From: an uncultured Bacilli bacterium
GTDB taxonomy: Bacteria > Bacillota_I > Bacilli_A > RF39 > UBA660
Reading direction: 5' to 3'
DNA: 5,166 nucleotides
NCBI GenBank assembly: GCA_947626425.1
Contig: CANQRX010000080.1
Location: forward strand, 1-5,166
In this document: in pieces, positions 5,155-5,166 of the stretch
Position numbering within the stretch: position 1 is the stretch's first letter
How the letters are laid out: each line of letters begins with the position of its first letter
The notes under the pieces: model-generated
Told to the model about the DNA's origin: nothing
The model's input: only the letters and a program-made list of their open reading frames with translations
The model's database searches: none
Made by a program: the position numbers and the translations under genes

Positions 5155-5166
5155 CTATTTCATCCC

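Noticed and set aside
1..5166. CRISPR array, insertion sequence or toxin-antitoxin pair
   Set aside because: No regularly spaced direct repeats, no transposase, no terminal inverted repeats with target duplications, and no small gene pair of that type were seen.

Overview
The window is strongly AT-rich and comes from a low-GC Gram-positive-type bacterium (Bacillota/Bacilli, possibly an uncultured gut lineage near RF39 or Erysipelotrichia; the exact lineage is inference). Support comes from a zinc-free, Bacillus-type ribosomal protein S4 with its own transcript, GGAGG-type ribosome binding sites, a lipoprotein signal, and a YtxG/YtxH-like gene pair. The visible Trp codons I checked are TGG and all six genes end in TAA or TAG, so the ordinary bacterial code fits.

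Left part, + strand. Bases 1-92 hold no supportable gene. A near-consensus promoter (93-121) drives a leader of about 158 nt and then rpsD (286-888), closed by a strong hairpin terminator (893-928). The leader carries a segment (220-230) that can pair with the rpsD Shine-Dalgarno region, which suggests translational autoregulation by S4. A second unit follows: promoter (940-968), a TTG-started gene for a single-pass membrane protein with a Cys-containing extracellular part of unknown function (992-2137), and a hairpin terminator (2153-2204) that could work in both directions. Bases 2205-2356 are AT-rich spacer with two inverted repeats and no gene.

Right part, - strand. A promoter with an extended -10 (5043-5072), with a perfect 14-bp palindrome over the expected transcription start, drives a tight four-gene operon read leftwards: a lipoprotein (5019-4372), a long, charged, probably disordered protein with a SepF-like N-terminal amphipathic helix and one isolated conserved-looking motif (4359-3466), a small DUF948/YtxG-like membrane protein (3463-3134), and a YtxH-domain protein with a lysine-rich tail (3134-2604). 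The gaps are 12 nt, 2 nt and a 1-nt overlap, so co-expression is nearly certain, and all four products look membrane-attached. This is the most interesting unit: it may be a cell-envelope or division-associated scaffold, but its function is not established by the sequence. The operon ends at an A/U-rich hairpin (2550-2578). A separately transcribed tRNA-Arg(ACG) (2471-2395) with its own promoter and terminator lies beyond it. The right edge (5113-5154) is a perfect 12-bp hairpin, probably the terminator of a gene outside the window.
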